The notes beneath the pieces are model-generated. The model saw nothing but the letters and a program-made list of their open reading frames with translations. It had not been told where the DNA came from and made no database searches. Of a DNA stretch of 40,915 nucleotides, positions 7,012 to 16,511 are shown in pieces; position 1 is the first letter of the stretch, and every line of letters begins with the position of its first letter. The stretch is from Oscillospiraceae bacterium. GTDB lineage: Bacteria; Bacillota; Clostridia; Oscillospirales; Acutalibacteraceae. Both the position numbers and the translations under genes were made by a program. The stretch lies in assembly GCA_015066095.1 (NCBI GenBank), contig SVPC01000016.1, forward strand, positions 1-40,915, written 5' to 3'.

Positions 7012-7722
7012 ATGGGAAAAGAAAGATTTGATAAAATTATAGCCAATCAATTTAATGTTTCACGCAAAGAAGCGAGACTTGCTATACGCAAGGGTAAGGC
7101 CTCGGTTGACGGGATGACTCTGAACGACCCGTCCGCCATAGTAGAGGTTGAGGCTGACATTGTATTTGACGGACAGGCTTTAGATTATAAGAAATATATT
7201 TATATCTTGATGAATAAACCAAAGGGTGTTTTGTCGGCTTCGAGTGATAAAAACAGAAAAACGGTAGTAGATTTAGTACCAAATGAGTGGCATAGAAACG
7301 GATTATTTCCTGTAGGCAGATTGGACAAGGATACCACAGGGTTTTTGATAATTACAGATGATGGTGATTTTGCACACAGAGCCATAGCACCTAACAAGAA
7401 TGTTTTTAAAACCTATGAAGTTTTGCTTGACGGCGACATAACCGATGATATGATAGAGATTTTTAGCAAAGGTGTAGTACTCGCCGACGGTACAAAATGT
7501 AATAGTTCAATTCTTAAAAGACTGGGGCAAAACAGAGCGGAAATTAAGATAAGCGAAGGAAAATATCACCAGATTAAGCGTATGTTTGGCACGGTTAGTT
7601 TAGGTGTAAATGAACTTAAAAGAACCGCTATGGGTGACTTAAAATTACCTGATAATTTGCGCGAGGGCGACTGCATCTTATTAAATGACCAAGAAATTGG
7701 TCAAATTTTTCATAAGTGTTAA
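7012..7722 (+). CDS. rsuA: RsuA/RluB-family rRNA pseudouridine synthase
   Basis: A 236-aa enzyme. Residues 1-60 form an S4 RNA-binding domain. The catalytic motif GRLDKDTTG has the nucleophilic aspartate at D105. MNKPKGVLSA and the C-terminal GKYHQIKRMFG are typical of the family that makes pseudouridine in small- or large-subunit rRNA. The overall length and single S4 domain resemble RsuA (16S position 516), but RluB/RluE-type specificity cannot be excluded. It starts directly after the DUF4830 stop, with AAAGG as ribosome binding site. A small GNRA-capped hairpin lies inside the last codons. Confidence 0.85.
   Translation: MGKERFDKIIANQFNVSRKEARLAIRKGKASVDGMTLNDPSAIVEVEADIVFDGQALDYKKYIYILMNKPKGVLSASSDKNRKTVVDLVPNEWHRNGLFPVGRLDKDTTGFLIITDDGDFAHRAIAPNKNVFKTYEVLLDGDITDDMIEIFSKGVVLADGTKCNSSILKRLGQNRAEIKISEGKYHQIKRMFGTVSLGVNELKRTAMGDLKLPDNLREGDCILLNDQEIGQIFHKC
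7687..7710 (+). terminator. Weak terminator-like hairpin at the end of rsuA
   Basis: GACCAA, GAAA tetraloop, TTGGTC, then AAATTTTT. It lies within the last 12 codons of the gene. The stem is only 6 bp, so this is a tentative terminator. Confidence 0.35.
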
Positions 7723-7796
7723 TAAATAATGTCAAATTAGACAAATTGTGGACTATAACATTGGCGGAATAATGCATAGTAATTTTCGTGCCAATT

Positions 7797-7805
7797 TGTT
7801 ATAAT
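7797..7805 (+). promoter_or_regulatory. Extended -10 promoter of the sugar ABC ATPase gene
   Basis: TGT followed by TATAAT (7800-7805). No recognisable -35 sits 17 nt upstream. The 8-mer ACAAATTG at 7741-7748 is repeated inverted as CAATTTGT at 7792-7799, touching this element. Confidence 0.6.
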
Positions 7806-7842
7806 AGCATTGTTAAAAATCATTATTTTTAGGAGGCCTCAA

Positions 7843-8985
7843 ATGGCAAGTCTATCTTTACGCAATGTTTACAAAAGATATCCCGGTGGCGTTACCGCGG
7901 TTATCGACTTTAATCTTGAAATCAAGGACAAGGAATTTATCGTTTTCGTTGGCCCTTCAGGTTGTGGTAAGTCTACAACTCTTCGTATGGTTGCAGGTCT
8001 TGAAGAAATTTCTGAAGGTGAAATCTATATCGGCGACCGTCTTATTAACGACGTAGCTCCGAAAGACCGTGACATAGCAATGGTGTTCCAGAACTATGCT
8101 CTTTATCCTCATATGTCTGTTTATGACAATATGGCTTTCGGTCTTAAACTTCGTAAGACTCCGAAGGAAGAAATCCGTCGCCGTGTTGAAGAAGCAGCTC
8201 GTATCCTTGATATTGAACATCTTCTTGAACGTAAGCCTAAGGCTTTGTCCGGTGGTCAGCGTCAACGTGTGGCTCTCGGTCGTGCTATCGTTCGTGAACC
8301 TAAGGTATTCTTACTTGACGAACCGCTTTCTAACTTGGACGCTAAACTTCGTGCACAGATGCGTACCGAGATTTCTAAACTCCACCAGAGACTTGGTACA
8401 ACATTTATCTACGTAACACACGACCAGACCGAAGCTATGACTATGGCTTCACGTATCGTTGTTATGAAGAGCGGTGTTATCCAGCAGGTTGATACTCCTC
8501 AGAACCTTTATCTCTATCCTTGCAACCTCTTCGTTGCAGGCTTTATCGGTTCTCCTCAAATGAACTTTGTCGATTCTGTTATCGTTAAAGAAGGTAAAGA
8601 TTACTTCGTAGAATTCGGTTCAGAAGACACCAAAACACGCGCAGGCGTTAAGTACAGAATCAAACTTCCCGAAAGCAAAAACAAGGATAACTGCCTTGAA
8701 GCTTATGTTGGCAAGGAAGTTATTATGGGTATCCGTCCTGAAGATGTACACAACGAAGAAGACCTCGTTGCTGCATTCCCCGAAGGCGTTGTTGAAGCTG
8801 ATGTTGAAGTTACCGAACTTATGGGTGCTGAAACCTATCTCTATATGAACTGCGAAGGTCAGTCCATCAATGCTCGTGTTGCTCCTACTAACACAGCTCG
8901 TCCCGGTGATAAGATTAAGATTGCTATTGAACCCCAGAAGATTCACATCTTTGATAAGGATACTGAACTTACAATCACCAACTAA
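7843..8985 (+). CDS. msmK: Stand-alone carbohydrate ABC transporter ATPase (MsmK/UgpC type)
   Basis: A 380-aa ATPase of the CUT1 sugar importer class. Walker [10 protein letters not shown] is at 37-45, the Q-loop glutamine at 83, signature LSGGQ at 135-139, Walker B VFLLDE at 155-160 and the H-loop histidine at 193. A C-terminal TOBE/OB regulatory domain of about 140 residues follows, as in MalK and UgpC. No permease or binding protein gene is near. In Firmicutes such a lone ATPase often serves several sugar importers, so that is the likely role. ATG 7843 follows a perfect AGGAGG; an upstream in-frame start is rejected. The gene has its own promoter and terminator, and its codon use looks like that of a highly expressed gene. 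Confidence 0.92.
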   Translation: MASLSLRNVYKRYPGGVTAVIDFNLEIKDKEFIVFVGPSGCGKSTTLRMVAGLEEISEGEIYIGDRLINDVAPKDRDIAMVFQNYALYPHMSVYDNMAFGLKLRKTPKEEIRRRVEEAARILDIEHLLERKPKALSGGQRQRVALGRAIVREPKVFLLDEPLSNLDAKLRAQMRTEISKLHQRLGTTFIYVTHDQTEAMTMASRIVVMKSGVIQQVDTPQNLYLYPCNLFVAGFIGSPQMNFVDSVIVKEGKDYFVEFGSEDTKTRAGVKYRIKLPESKNKDNCLEAYVGKEVIMGIRPEDVHNEEDLVAAFPEGVVEADVEVTELMGAETYLYMNCEGQSINARVAPTNTARPGDKIKIAIEPQKIHIFDKDTELTITN

Positions 8986-8993
8986 TAGTAAAT

Positions 8994-9024
8994 AAAAACC
9001 CCGAGTTTAAACTCGGGGTTTTTT
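8994..9024. terminator. Bidirectional terminator between msmK and the RluA-family gene
   Basis: A near-perfect palindrome: AAAAACCCCGAGTTT followed directly by AAACTCGGGGTTTTT. It serves msmK on the plus strand and the convergent pseudouridine synthase gene on the minus strand. Confidence 0.9.
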
Positions 9025-9051
9025 GTATCTATTAAAAAGTTGAAAAACGAT

Positions 9052-10011
9052 TTATTTGTAATCAAAAAGTTCGTTTGCAAACCAAACATTCTTAACAGTA
9101 AATGTTTTGTCGTTTAGATAATTTAAAATACCGGCGTCGGTGGTAAATTTGAATGTGAGTTTATAAGAGTATAAAGCCTGTTTATTAAAGCCTATTTTTT
9201 TATCGTTTTTGAGTTTGCCATATTTTCCATCACCCAAAAGCGGATGTCCGATAGACGCCATGTGGGCTCTTATTTGGTGGGTGCGTCCCGTTATTAACTC
9301 TACCTCTATTAAAGAGAGATTGCTTTTGGTGGCAATCAGGGTGTATTTCGTTTTAATGGTTTTGTTATTGACGGTCTTTTTGTTTGAAAGATACACTTTG
9401 TTTTTATCTTCATTTTTTTCAAGATAACCTTCTAATGTGGCAGTTTTAGATTTTGGCACACCATGTATCACAGCAAGATAACGCTTATCTATTTCACGGT
9501 ATTTTATTTTATCACAAAGGATACGTAATGCTTCGGCATTTTTAGCGGCTATTACGATACCACCGGTGTTGCGGTCTATACGGTTAGCAAGGGCAGGGTG
9601 GAAGCAGTTTTCTTGTTTTGGGTCATATTCACCCTTATCATATAAATAATGCTGTATGCGGTCAATCAGCGTGTCGGTATACTCGTTTTTATCGGGGTGT
9701 ACCAATACACCTTGCTTTTTATCAACCAACAAAATATTTTCGTCCTCATATACTATATCTAGTTTTTTAGAAGCAGACAAAAAAGAGTATTTTGGTGCGG
9801 TTTCCACAAAAAATTCATCGTTTATATAAGCCGAAACAATGTCACCCTCTTGTAGCCTGGTGCTAATTTCGGCACGTTTGCCATTTACTTTAATTCTTTT
9901 AGTTCTTATGTATTTAAACATAAGTGAGGAGGGGAGTGTGGGGCAAACCTTGACTATAAACTTGTCCAAACGGAGTGTGGAATCATTTTTTGAAATAGTA
10001 AATTCTTTCAT
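9052..10011 (-). CDS. RluA-family (RluC/RluD-type) pseudouridine synthase
   Basis: A 319-aa enzyme with an N-terminal S4 RNA-binding region (about 12-70) and a pseudouridine synthase core. The catalytic aspartate is D146 in ANRIDRNTGG; HPDKNEYTDTL, TGRTHQIRAHMA and GHPLLGDGKYG are conserved. Such enzymes modify 23S rRNA positions. The exact target is not decidable here, and Firmicutes carry several paralogues. The start follows AAAGGAT with slightly long spacing. The gene is single, convergent with msmK and divergent from radC. A TATAAT lies on the minus strand at 10046-10041 without a good -35. Confidence 0.88.
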   Translation of the reverse strand: MKEFTISKNDSTLRLDKFIVKVCPTLPSSLMFKYIRTKRIKVNGKRAEISTRLQEGDIVSAYINDEFFVETAPKYSFLSASKKLDIVYEDENILLVDKKQGVLVHPDKNEYTDTLIDRIQHYLYDKGEYDPKQENCFHPALANRIDRNTGGIVIAAKNAEALRILCDKIKYREIDKRYLAVIHGVPKSKTATLEGYLEKNEDKNKVYLSNKKTVNNKTIKTKYTLIATKSNLSLIEVELITGRTHQIRAHMASIGHPLLGDGKYGKLKNDKKIGFNKQALYSYKLTFKFTTDAGILNYLNDKTFTVKNVWFANELFDYK

Positions 10012-10033
10012 TTCTTTAAATCCTTTAAAATGC

Positions 10034-10062
10034 TTGAAATATTATAGAGCCTGTTATATAAT
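10034..10062 (+). promoter_or_regulatory. Promoter of radC
   Basis: TTGAAA (10034-10039), 17-nt spacer, TATAAT (10057-10062). It lies 50 nt upstream of the radC start codon. Confidence 0.65.
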
Positions 10063-10112
10063 AAATATGTCGAACAAAGTCGAATTTTGGAATTTTAAAA
10101 AAGGGGTATATT

Positions 10113-10811
10113 ATGTCGGACAATCCACACGCAGGTCACAGGAAAAGGCTAAAACAAGAATTGCTTACGCAGGATTTTGCCGAAACCATACCTGAACATA
10201 AGTTGTTAGAGGCGTTATTGTTTTATGGAGTGCCTCGAAAAGATACAAACGAGATAGCACACGAGCTTTTAGAACGTTTTGGTTCAATTTGCGGTGTGTT
10301 AGAAGCCAACCCTGCTGATTTATTACAAGTAAAGGGTATGACCGAAAATGCAGTCACTTTGATAAAATTCATTTTACCGCTTGCGCGTAGGTATAATATT
10401 GAAAAATTAAAAGGCAGGATAAAGTTTGATAATTTTGAGTTGCTTGGAAAATTTATTATCGAAAAGCATAGGGGTTACAGCGAAGAAATATTACTCATAA
10501 CCTCTTTTGGTACAGACGGCACAATGATTGCCTGTGAGCCAGTACGCAAGGGTGATAAAAGTATGGTATCTGTTACTGTTAAAGAAGTTTTGAAAATTGC
10601 GTTAAAGCATAACGCACCGGCAGTTATAGTATCGCACAATCATATGAACCGTAACGCTTTACCCAGTGAATCAGATATTCTTATGACAATGAGACTTAGC
10701 AACATGCTCAAAGAAATAAATGTAAAACTGCTTGACCATATTATAGTTGCGAACAATGATTATATTTCTATGTCGCAAAGTGGCATGTATAAATCTATAT
10801 TTCAATTATAA
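10113..10811 (+). CDS. radC: RadC-family JAB-domain protein
   Basis: A 232-aa protein. The N-terminal half contains a helix-hairpin-helix region (about 45-80, including LLQVKGMTENA). The C-terminal RadC/JAB1 domain has the metal-site pattern H175-x-H177-x7-S185-x2-D188, written SHNHMNRNALPSESD; the usual PSG after HNH is replaced by MNR. The molecular role of the family is unresolved despite the historical DNA-repair name. ATG 10113 follows AAAAGGGG. It is a single gene with its own promoter and terminator. Confidence 0.85.
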   Translation: MSDNPHAGHRKRLKQELLTQDFAETIPEHKLLEALLFYGVPRKDTNEIAHELLERFGSICGVLEANPADLLQVKGMTENAVTLIKFILPLARRYNIEKLKGRIKFDNFELLGKFIIEKHRGYSEEILLITSFGTDGTMIACEPVRKGDKSMVSVTVKEVLKIALKHNAPAVIVSHNHMNRNALPSESDILMTMRLSNMLKEINVKLLDHIIVANNDYISMSQSGMYKSIFQL

Positions 10812-10834
10812 AACAATATTTATAAAAAATCAAG

Positions 10835-10866
10835 AAGACCGAGTCAAATAAACTCGGTCTTTTAGC
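10835..10866 (+). terminator. Terminator of radC
   Basis: AAGACCGAGT pairs with ACTCGGTCTT across a 7-nt loop, followed by TT and a second short T run. Confidence 0.85.
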
Positions 10867-10892
10867 TTTTTGTTAGGAATAATGCATAAGCG

Positions 10893-10923
10893 AATTAGCA
10901 TATGCTAATTGTTAAAATATAAT
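10893..10923 (+). promoter_or_regulatory. Perfect 18-bp palindrome over a promoter-like -35/-10 pair
   Basis: AATTAGCATATGCTAATT (10893-10910) is a perfect palindrome. Its left half contains TTAGCA (10895-10900), which is 17 nt before a TATAAT at 10918-10923. This looks like an operator over the -35 of a promoter. The cognate regulator is unknown. A transcript from here would have a leader of about 175 nt before the antiporter. The rest of 10867-11106 is AT-rich with no gene that I can see. Confidence 0.5.
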
Positions 10924-11044
10924 AATATCATAACCAACATTCGTCAACAATTTTTCGAAACTTTTTCGCAAAGAAATATAAATTTATTTAGAAAAGTCAG
11001 CAGAATTTTGTTTAAAAATTATTGAAAAAATTGTGTTGTGGGTA

Positions 11045-11073
11045 TTGTTTTTTTAAATTTGCAGGAGTATAAT
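11045..11073 (+). promoter_or_regulatory. Candidate proximal promoter of the antiporter gene
   Basis: TTGTTT (11045-11050), 17-nt spacer, TATAAT (11068-11073). The start site would be about 27 nt before the ATG at 11107. The -35 is weak. Confidence 0.45.
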
Positions 11074-11106
11074 GTATTATAGTTTTTGAAATTTGGGTGA
11101 TATAAA

Positions 11107-12381
11107 ATGTATGTTCTTTTGAGTTTGGCGGTAGCGCTTTTTGCGGGTCTAATGTTATCGCGTTTGGCAAAGTTGGTTAAACTACCCGCGGTTACTGCTT
11201 ACCTTGTGGCGGGTATCCTTATAGGACCGTACTGTCTTGGTGCATTAGGTATAGATGGGTTGGGTTTTGTCAGTATGAGTGACATAAAAACCTATAGTTT
11301 GCTCTCCGAAACAGCGCTCGGCTTTATTGCTTTTTTAATAGGTAACGAGTTTCGCCTTTCTCAACTAAAAAAAACCGGAAAACAGGCAACTGTTATTGGT
11401 ATATTCCAGGCGGTTTTTACAACACTTTTGGTAGATGCGGTGCTTATAGGTCTTCACTTTATAATACCTGATAAGCTTCCATTATCAAGTGCCATAATAT
11501 TGGGCGCAATAGCATCTGCAACCGCACCTGCGGCAACCCTTATGGTAGTTAAACAATATAAGGCAAAAGGTCCTGTTACTGACATCTTGCTCCCAATTGT
11601 AGCATTGGATGATGCTGTAGGTCTTGTGTTATTTGCGGTTTCATTTGGTGTTGCAAAAGCGCTTATGGCGGGAAAGGTTAGTTTGCTTTCGGTAATATTA
11701 GAACCGGTTTTAGAAGTTGTGCTTTCTCTTCTGTTGGGCGCCGCTATGGGATTTGCATTTAATTTCTTTGAAAGGTTTTTCCATTCTCGTTCAAAGCGAC
11801 TTTCAATGTCGGTAACCTTCGTGTTTTTAACTGTTGCGCTTTCTATGTTAGAATTTAATATTAAAGGAGTGCATATTTCTTTCTCATCATTATTGGTTTG
11901 TATGATGCTTGGTACAGTTTTTTGTAATATTTGTGATTTTTCTGAAGAACTTATGGACCGTATCGACAGATGGACGACTCCGTTGTTTATTTTGTTCTTT
12001 GTAATAAGCGGTAGTGAGTTGGAGTTATCGGTATTTACAGATATGATAATAGTGTTCGTCGGCGCGGTTTATATTATCTTCCGTTGTTTCGGCAAATATT
12101 TCGGTGCGCGGTTAAGTTCAAAATCGGTTAAATGTGATAGTAATATTGTAAAATATTTAGGTATTACACTTTTCCCACAAGCAGGTGTTGCACTTGGTAT
12201 GGCTCTTAAAGCGGAAACATTAGGAACGCAGGGCACAATTGTTGCCAATATAACTCTTTTCTCGGTACTTATATATGAGCTTGTAGGTCCTTTCCTTACA
12301 AAGATTTCACTTATGAAAGCAGGAGAAATTAAACCTGAAGGTAAAACCAGTGCTCGAAAAGCAACCGATTGGACCCATTAA
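11107..12381 (+). CDS. CPA2-type cation:proton antiporter
   Basis: A 424-aa polytopic membrane protein with about 11-13 hydrophobic segments, of the Na+/H+ exchanger superfamily (PF00999). The ASATAPAATLMVV segment and the following ALDDAVGLV with the paired aspartates are the conserved ion-binding core. The N terminus LSRLAKLVKLPAVTAYLVAGI with GPYCLG is typical of the KefB/NapA branch. It lacks a RCK/TrkA-N domain, so it is the short form. The transported ion (Na+ or K+) cannot be told from sequence. GGGTGAT precedes the ATG. A palindromic site overlapping an upstream promoter suggests regulated expression. Confidence 0.9.
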   Translation: MYVLLSLAVALFAGLMLSRLAKLVKLPAVTAYLVAGILIGPYCLGALGIDGLGFVSMSDIKTYSLLSETALGFIAFLIGNEFRLSQLKKTGKQATVIGIFQAVFTTLLVDAVLIGLHFIIPDKLPLSSAIILGAIASATAPAATLMVVKQYKAKGPVTDILLPIVALDDAVGLVLFAVSFGVAKALMAGKVSLLSVILEPVLEVVLSLLLGAAMGFAFNFFERFFHSRSKRLSMSVTFVFLTVALSMLEFNIKGVHISFSSLLVCMMLGTVFCNICDFSEELMDRIDRWTTPLFILFFVISGSELELSVFTDMIIVFVGAVYIIFRCFGKYFGARLSSKSVKCDSNIVKYLGITLFPQAGVALGMALKAETLGTQGTIVANITLFSVLIYELVGPFLTKISLMKAGEIKPEGKTSARKATDWTH

Positions 12382-12395
12382 AAAATAAAGTTTTG

Positions 12396-12424
12396 AAGCG
12401 GTAGGTAAATCCTGCCGCTTTTTT
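12396..12424 (+). terminator. Terminator of the antiporter gene
   Basis: AAGCGGTAGG pairs with CCTGCCGCTT (one G-T pair) across TAAAT, followed by TTTT. Confidence 0.82.
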
Positions 12425-12434
12425 AATGTAAAAG

Positions 12435-12463
12435 AAAACCCGAAGGTTTAACCTTCGGGTTTT
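12435..12463 (-). terminator. Terminator of the str operon, after tuf
   Basis: AAAACCCGAAGGTT and AACCTTCGGGTTTT form a 14-bp palindrome with a 1-nt centre, 31 nt past the tuf stop on the minus strand. It works with the plus-strand antiporter terminator to insulate convergent units. Confidence 0.85.
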
Positions 12464-12493
12464 GCAAGTTTATCAACTCTTAAATTTTAAGGA

Positions 12494-13696
12494 TTAGCCA
12501 TTGATAGCGGTAACAACACCGGAACCAACAGTACGGCCACCTTCACGGATAGCGAAACGAAGACCTTCTTCGATAGCGATAGGAGTGATAAGTTCAACGT
12601 CCATATCTACGTTATCGCCAGGCATACACATTTCAGTGCCAGCAGGAAGGGTGATAACACCGGTAACGTCGGTAGTTCTGAAATAGAACTGAGGACGATA
12701 GTTGTTCATGAAAGGAGTATGACGTCCGCCTTCTTCTTTACTAAGAACATAAACTTGACCATGGAACTTTGTATGGGGGTTGATAGAACCGGGCTTACAA
12801 AGAACTTGACCACGTTCGATTTCGTCACGGCCAACACCACGGAGAAGTGCACCTACGTTGTCACCAGCTTCACAGTATGTGAGGGTCTTACGGAACATTT
12901 CCATAGAAGTAACAACAGTCTTAGCTCTTTCTTCGGTAAGACCGATAATTTCAACTTCATCACCAGCGTTTAACTGACCACGTTCAACACGGCCGGTAAC
13001 AACAGTACCACGACCAGAAATAGTCATAACGTCTTCGATAGGCATAAGGAAGGGAAGGTCTGCCTTACGGTCAGGAGTGGGGATGTAGCTGTCAACAGCA
13101 TCCATAAGTTCCTTAATAGGAGCATAGATTGGATCTGCAGGGTCTTTAGAAGCACTGTCAAGAGCTTGGAAAGCAGAACCCTTGATGATAGGAGTATCAT
13201 CGCCGGGGAATTCATAGTTGTCGAGAGTTTCACGAATTTCCATTTCAACGAGTTCGAGAAGTTCTTCGTCGTCTACAAGGTCAGTCTTGTTCATGAATAC
13301 TACGATGTAAGGAACGCCTACCTGACGAGCAAGGAGAAGGTGTTCTTTAGTCTGAGCCATAGGACCATCAGTAGAAGCGATAACAAGGATAGCACCGTCC
13401 ATCTGAGCAGCACCGGTAATCATGTTCTTAACATAGTCGGCGTGGCCAGGGCAGTCAACGTGAGCATAGTGACGAGCGTCAGTTTCATACTCAACGTGTG
13501 CGGTATTGATAGTGATACCACGTTCTCTTTCTTCAGGAGCCTTATCGATGTTTGAATAGTCTTCGAATGAAGCCTGACCCTTAAGAGAAAGGTACTTTGT
13601 GATTGCTGCGGTTAATGTGGTTTTACCATGGTCAACGTGACCAATGGTACCAATGTTTACGTGGGGCTTATTTCTTTCAAATGCCTGTTTTGCCAT
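12494..13696 (-). CDS. tuf: Translation elongation factor Tu
   Basis: A 400-aa GTPase that delivers aminoacyl-tRNA to the ribosome. The P-loop is GHVDHGKT (19-26), followed by [12 protein letters not shown] and the guanine-specificity loop NKTD. Domains 2 and 3 are complete, and the length is normal. AAGGAGG precedes the ATG. It is the last gene of rpsL-rpsG-fusA-tuf, 83 nt after fusA. A candidate promoter in that gap may add tuf-specific transcription. Codon use is strongly biased, as expected for one of the most abundant proteins. Confidence 0.99.
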   Translation of the reverse strand: MAKQAFERNKPHVNIGTIGHVDHGKTTLTAAITKYLSLKGQASFEDYSNIDKAPEERERGITINTAHVEYETDARHYAHVDCPGHADYVKNMITGAAQMDGAILVIASTDGPMAQTKEHLLLARQVGVPYIVVFMNKTDLVDDEELLELVEMEIRETLDNYEFPGDDTPIIKGSAFQALDSASKDPADPIYAPIKELMDAVDSYIPTPDRKADLPFLMPIEDVMTISGRGTVVTGRVERGQLNAGDEVEIIGLTEERAKTVVTSMEMFRKTLTYCEAGDNVGALLRGVGRDEIERGQVLCKPGSINPHTKFHGQVYVLSKEEGGRHTPFMNNYRPQFYFRTTDVTGVITLPAGTEMCMPGDNVDMDVELITPIAIEEGLRFAIREGGRTVGSGVVTAING

Positions 13697-13723
13697 TGTA
13701 AATTTCCTCCTTAGAAATTTAAA

Positions 13724-13752
13724 ATAATAATTTTATAAATATAGTTTACCAA
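13724..13752 (-). promoter_or_regulatory. Candidate internal promoter for tuf
   Basis: On the minus strand: TTGGTA (13752-13747), 17-nt spacer, TATTAT (13729-13724). It lies in the fusA-tuf gap, 28 nt before the tuf ATG. The match is moderate. A small hairpin AATACTT/AAGTATT at 13756-13776 sits between fusA and this site. Confidence 0.4.
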
Positions 13753-13779
13753 ATAAATACTTAAATTTCAAGTATTAAA

Positions 13780-15861
13780 TTAGTCTTTTTTAGCTCTGGA
13801 AGATATAATCTTCTCAGCAATGCTCTTCGGAACTTCCTTGTAACCGTCGGGTTCCATTACATATTGGCCACGACCCTGTGTTTTAGAACGAAGGTCGGTA
13901 GCGTAACCGAACATATCACCAAGCGGTACGCGAGCATTGATTTGCTTAACACCTGCGCGGTCTTCAAAGCCTTGGATTTCGCCACGGCGAGAGTTAAGGT
14001 CGCCGATAACGTCGCCCATATACTCTTCAGGAACGATTACTGTAACCTTCATAATAGGTTCAAGCAATGTGGGTTCTGCCTTGCGACAAGCTTCCTTGAA
14101 AGCCATAGAACCGGCAATCTTAAATGCCATTTCAGAAGAGTCAACTTCGTGGTAAGAACCATCGTAAAGTGTAACCTTAACGTCAACTACAGGATAACCA
14201 GCGAGTACACCGGCCTGGAGAGAGCCCTTAATACCGGTATCAACAGCGGGGATGTATTCCTTAGGAATGCTACCGCCGGTAACAGCATTGATAAACTCAT
14301 AACCTTTGCCTGTTTCGTTGGGTTCAAGCTTAATCTTAACGTGACCGTATTGACCTGAACCACCAGACTGACGTTTGTACTTAGTTTCGTGGTCAACGAA
14401 CTGTTTAATACTTTCTTTGTAAGCAACTTGGGGAGCGCCTACGTTAGCTTCTACCTTAAATTCGCGAAGCAAACGGTCAACGATGATTTCAAGGTGAAGT
14501 TCACCCATACCTGCGATGATGGTCTGACCGGTTTCTTCGTCGGTGTAAGCTTTAAAGGTCGGGTCTTCTTCAGCAAGTTTTGCAAGAGCAAGACCCATTT
14601 TTTCCTGGCCCGCTTTGGTCTTCGGTTCGATAGCAACACGAATAACAGGTTCCGGGAAGTTCATAGATTCAAGGATAACGGGATGCTTTTCATCACAAAG
14701 AGTATCACCTGTGGTGGTATTCTTAAGACCAACAGCAGCAGCGATATCACCTGCATAGCAGGTTTCAATATCTTCTCTGTGGTTAGCGTGCATTTGGAGA
14801 ATACGTCCAAGACGTTCCCTATTTTGTTTAACCGAGTTGTAAACACCGCTACCTGCATCTACTGAACCGGAATATACACGGAAGAAGCAGATTTTACCAA
14901 CGAACGGGTCAGTAGCAATCTTAAATGCGAGAGCTGAGAAGGGCTCGTCATCAGAAGAGTGTCTTTCTTCGGGTTCGTCAGTGTCGGGGTTTACGCCCTT
15001 GATAGCTTCTATATCAGTAGGAGCGGGCATAAAATCAACAACTGCGTCGAGCAAGGGTTGTACACCCTTGTTTCTGTAAGAAGTACCGCAGCAAATCGGA
15101 ACCATTTCGTTAGCGATAGTAGCCTTACGGATAATCTTCTTCATCTGCTCTACAGTAGGTTCTTCACCTTCGAAGTATTTTTCCATAAGTTCTTCATCTT
15201 GCTCAACGATGTTTTCAACAAGTTCCATACGATACTTTTCAGCTAATTCCTTCATATCTTCAGGGATTTCTTCTTCTCTTACGTCTTTACCAAGGTCATC
15301 ATAATACATGATAGCCTTCATATTAATAAGGTCGATAATTCCCTTAAAAGTGTCTTCAGCACCGATAGGCAACTGAATCGGAACAGCATTACAATTAAAA
15401 CGTTCTTTAATCATACCGAGAACACGGTAGAAATCGGCACCCATAATGTCCATTTTATTAACATAAATCATACGGGGTACACGATATTCGTCAGCCTGAC
15501 GCCAAACGGTTTCAGACTGGGGTTCAACACCGCCCTTTGCACACAAAACGGTTACAGAACCGTCGAGTACACGGAGTGAACGCTGAACTTCAACAGTAAA
15601 GTCAACGTGACCGGGAGTGTCGATAATATTGATACGATGGTCATTCCAGAAACAGGTGGTAGCAGCAGAGGTGATGGTGATACCACGCTCTTGTTCTTGC
15701 TCCATCCAGTCCATGGTTGCGCCGCCATCATGAGTTTCACCCATCTTGCGGTTGATACCGGTGTAGAAAAGGATACGCTCAGTGGTGGTGGTTTTACCGG
15801 CGTCGATGTGAGCCATAATACCAATATTTCTTGTCATTTCAAGAGATACCTTTCTTGGCAT
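13780..15861 (-). CDS. fusA: Translation elongation factor G
   Basis: A 693-aa GTPase that drives ribosomal translocation. The P-loop [10 protein letters not shown], the ERGITI switch region, DTPGHVDF and NKMD are all present, as are domains III-V including [12 protein letters not shown] place the start at the ATG complementary to 15859-15861 because the ribosome binding site GGAGG lies directly upstream. An in-frame ATG 12 nt earlier overlaps that GGAGG and is unlikely to be used. It lies 48 nt after rpsG in the str operon. A 14-bp palindrome ACCGCTTAAGCGGT is in the gap. Confidence 0.98.
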   Translation of the reverse strand: MPRKVSLEMTRNIGIMAHIDAGKTTTTERILFYTGINRKMGETHDGGATMDWMEQEQERGITITSAATTCFWNDHRINIIDTPGHVDFTVEVQRSLRVLDGSVTVLCAKGGVEPQSETVWRQADEYRVPRMIYVNKMDIMGADFYRVLGMIKERFNCNAVPIQLPIGAEDTFKGIIDLINMKAIMYYDDLGKDVREEEIPEDMKELAEKYRMELVENIVEQDEELMEKYFEGEEPTVEQMKKIIRKATIANEMVPICCGTSYRNKGVQPLLDAVVDFMPAPTDIEAIKGVNPDTDEPEERHSSDDEPFSALAFKIATDPFVGKICFFRVYSGSVDAGSGVYNSVKQNRERLGRILQMHANHREDIETCYAGDIAAAVGLKNTTTGDTLCDEKHPVILESMNFPEPVIRVAIEPKTKAGQEKMGLALAKLAEEDPTFKAYTDEETGQTIIAGMGELHLEIIVDRLLREFKVEANVGAPQVAYKESIKQFVDHETKYKRQSGGSGQYGHVKIKLEPNETGKGYEFINAVTGGSIPKEYIPAVDTGIKGSLQAGVLAGYPVVDVKVTLYDGSYHEVDSSEMAFKIAGSMAFKEACRKAEPTLLEPIMKVTVIVPEEYMGDVIGDLNSRRGEIQGFEDRAGVKQINARVPLGDMFGYATDLRSKTQGRGQYVMEPDGYKEVPKSIAEKIISSRAKKD

Positions 15862-15909
15862 ATAAACCTCCATACCGCTTAAGCGGTTAATCTAATCTTA
15901 GTTTTTAAA

Positions 15910-16380
15910 CTACCATCTGTAATGTGCAAACGCTCTGTTTGCTTCGGCCATCTTGTGGGTGTCTTCGCGCTTTTTAGCTGCGCCGCCCATACCGTTAACA
16001 GCATCTAAAATTTCACCTGCAAGACGTTCTTTCATAGTTCTTTCAGAACGTGTGCGGCTGTATGTTGTTAACCAACGAAGACCGAGAGTTTGCTTTCTTT
16101 CGGGACGAACTTCAAACGGAACCTGATAGGTTGCACCGCCTTTACGTACTGCCTTAACTTCGAGTTGGGGCATTACGTTTTCCATAGCAGCGTCGAACAC
16201 TTCAAGCGGGTCCTTCCCTGTTTTTTCGGTAATGATGTCGAATGCACCGTAAACGATTTTCTGAGCAACACCCTTCTTACCGTCAAGCATAATGTTGTTG
16301 ATAAGACGTGTAACTACCTTTGAATTGTATACGGGATCGGGTAACACATCACGTTTAGCAATAAAGCCTCTTCTTGGCAC
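15910..16380 (-). CDS. rpsG: 30S ribosomal protein S7
   Basis: A 156-aa protein, the typical length. It binds the 3' major domain of 16S rRNA and nucleates assembly of the small-subunit head. It starts at a GTG (complement of 16378-16380), because GGAGGG lies 7 nt upstream and the product then begins [15 protein letters not shown] as in the family. A longer in-frame version from an ATG at 16461 lacks conservation and is rejected. Conserved segments include [18 protein letters not shown] and the C-terminal [15 protein letters not shown]. It is the second gene of the str operon, 131 nt behind rpsL. Confidence 0.97.
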   Translation of the reverse strand: MPRRGFIAKRDVLPDPVYNSKVVTRLINNIMLDGKKGVAQKIVYGAFDIITEKTGKDPLEVFDAAMENVMPQLEVKAVRKGGATYQVPFEVRPERKQTLGLRWLTTYSRTRSERTMKERLAGEILDAVNGMGGAAKKREDTHKMAEANRAFAHYRW

Positions 16381-16511
16381 TTTGCTTCCCTCCTTCATAG
16401 TAATGATATCATAGGTACTCGAGTTGACTTCCCCGTGGCACCAAGCATAGGCTCTATACATTATATATAAGCCGCTGCTTGATTAAACAGCAGAGATTAA
16501 GTCTACTTTAA

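Noticed and set aside
13864-14865. Long plus-strand open frames opposite fusA
   Set aside because: They are shadows of the highly biased fusA coding sequence, without initiation signals.
15874-15887. Perfect palindrome ACCGCTTAAGCGGT between rpsG and fusA
   Set aside because: It is too short and isolated to call a terminator (no T run) or an operator, and it lies inside an operon.
16381-16461. N-terminal extension of S7 from an ATG at 16461
   Set aside because: GGAGGG plus GTG at 16380 gives the exact family length and N terminus.
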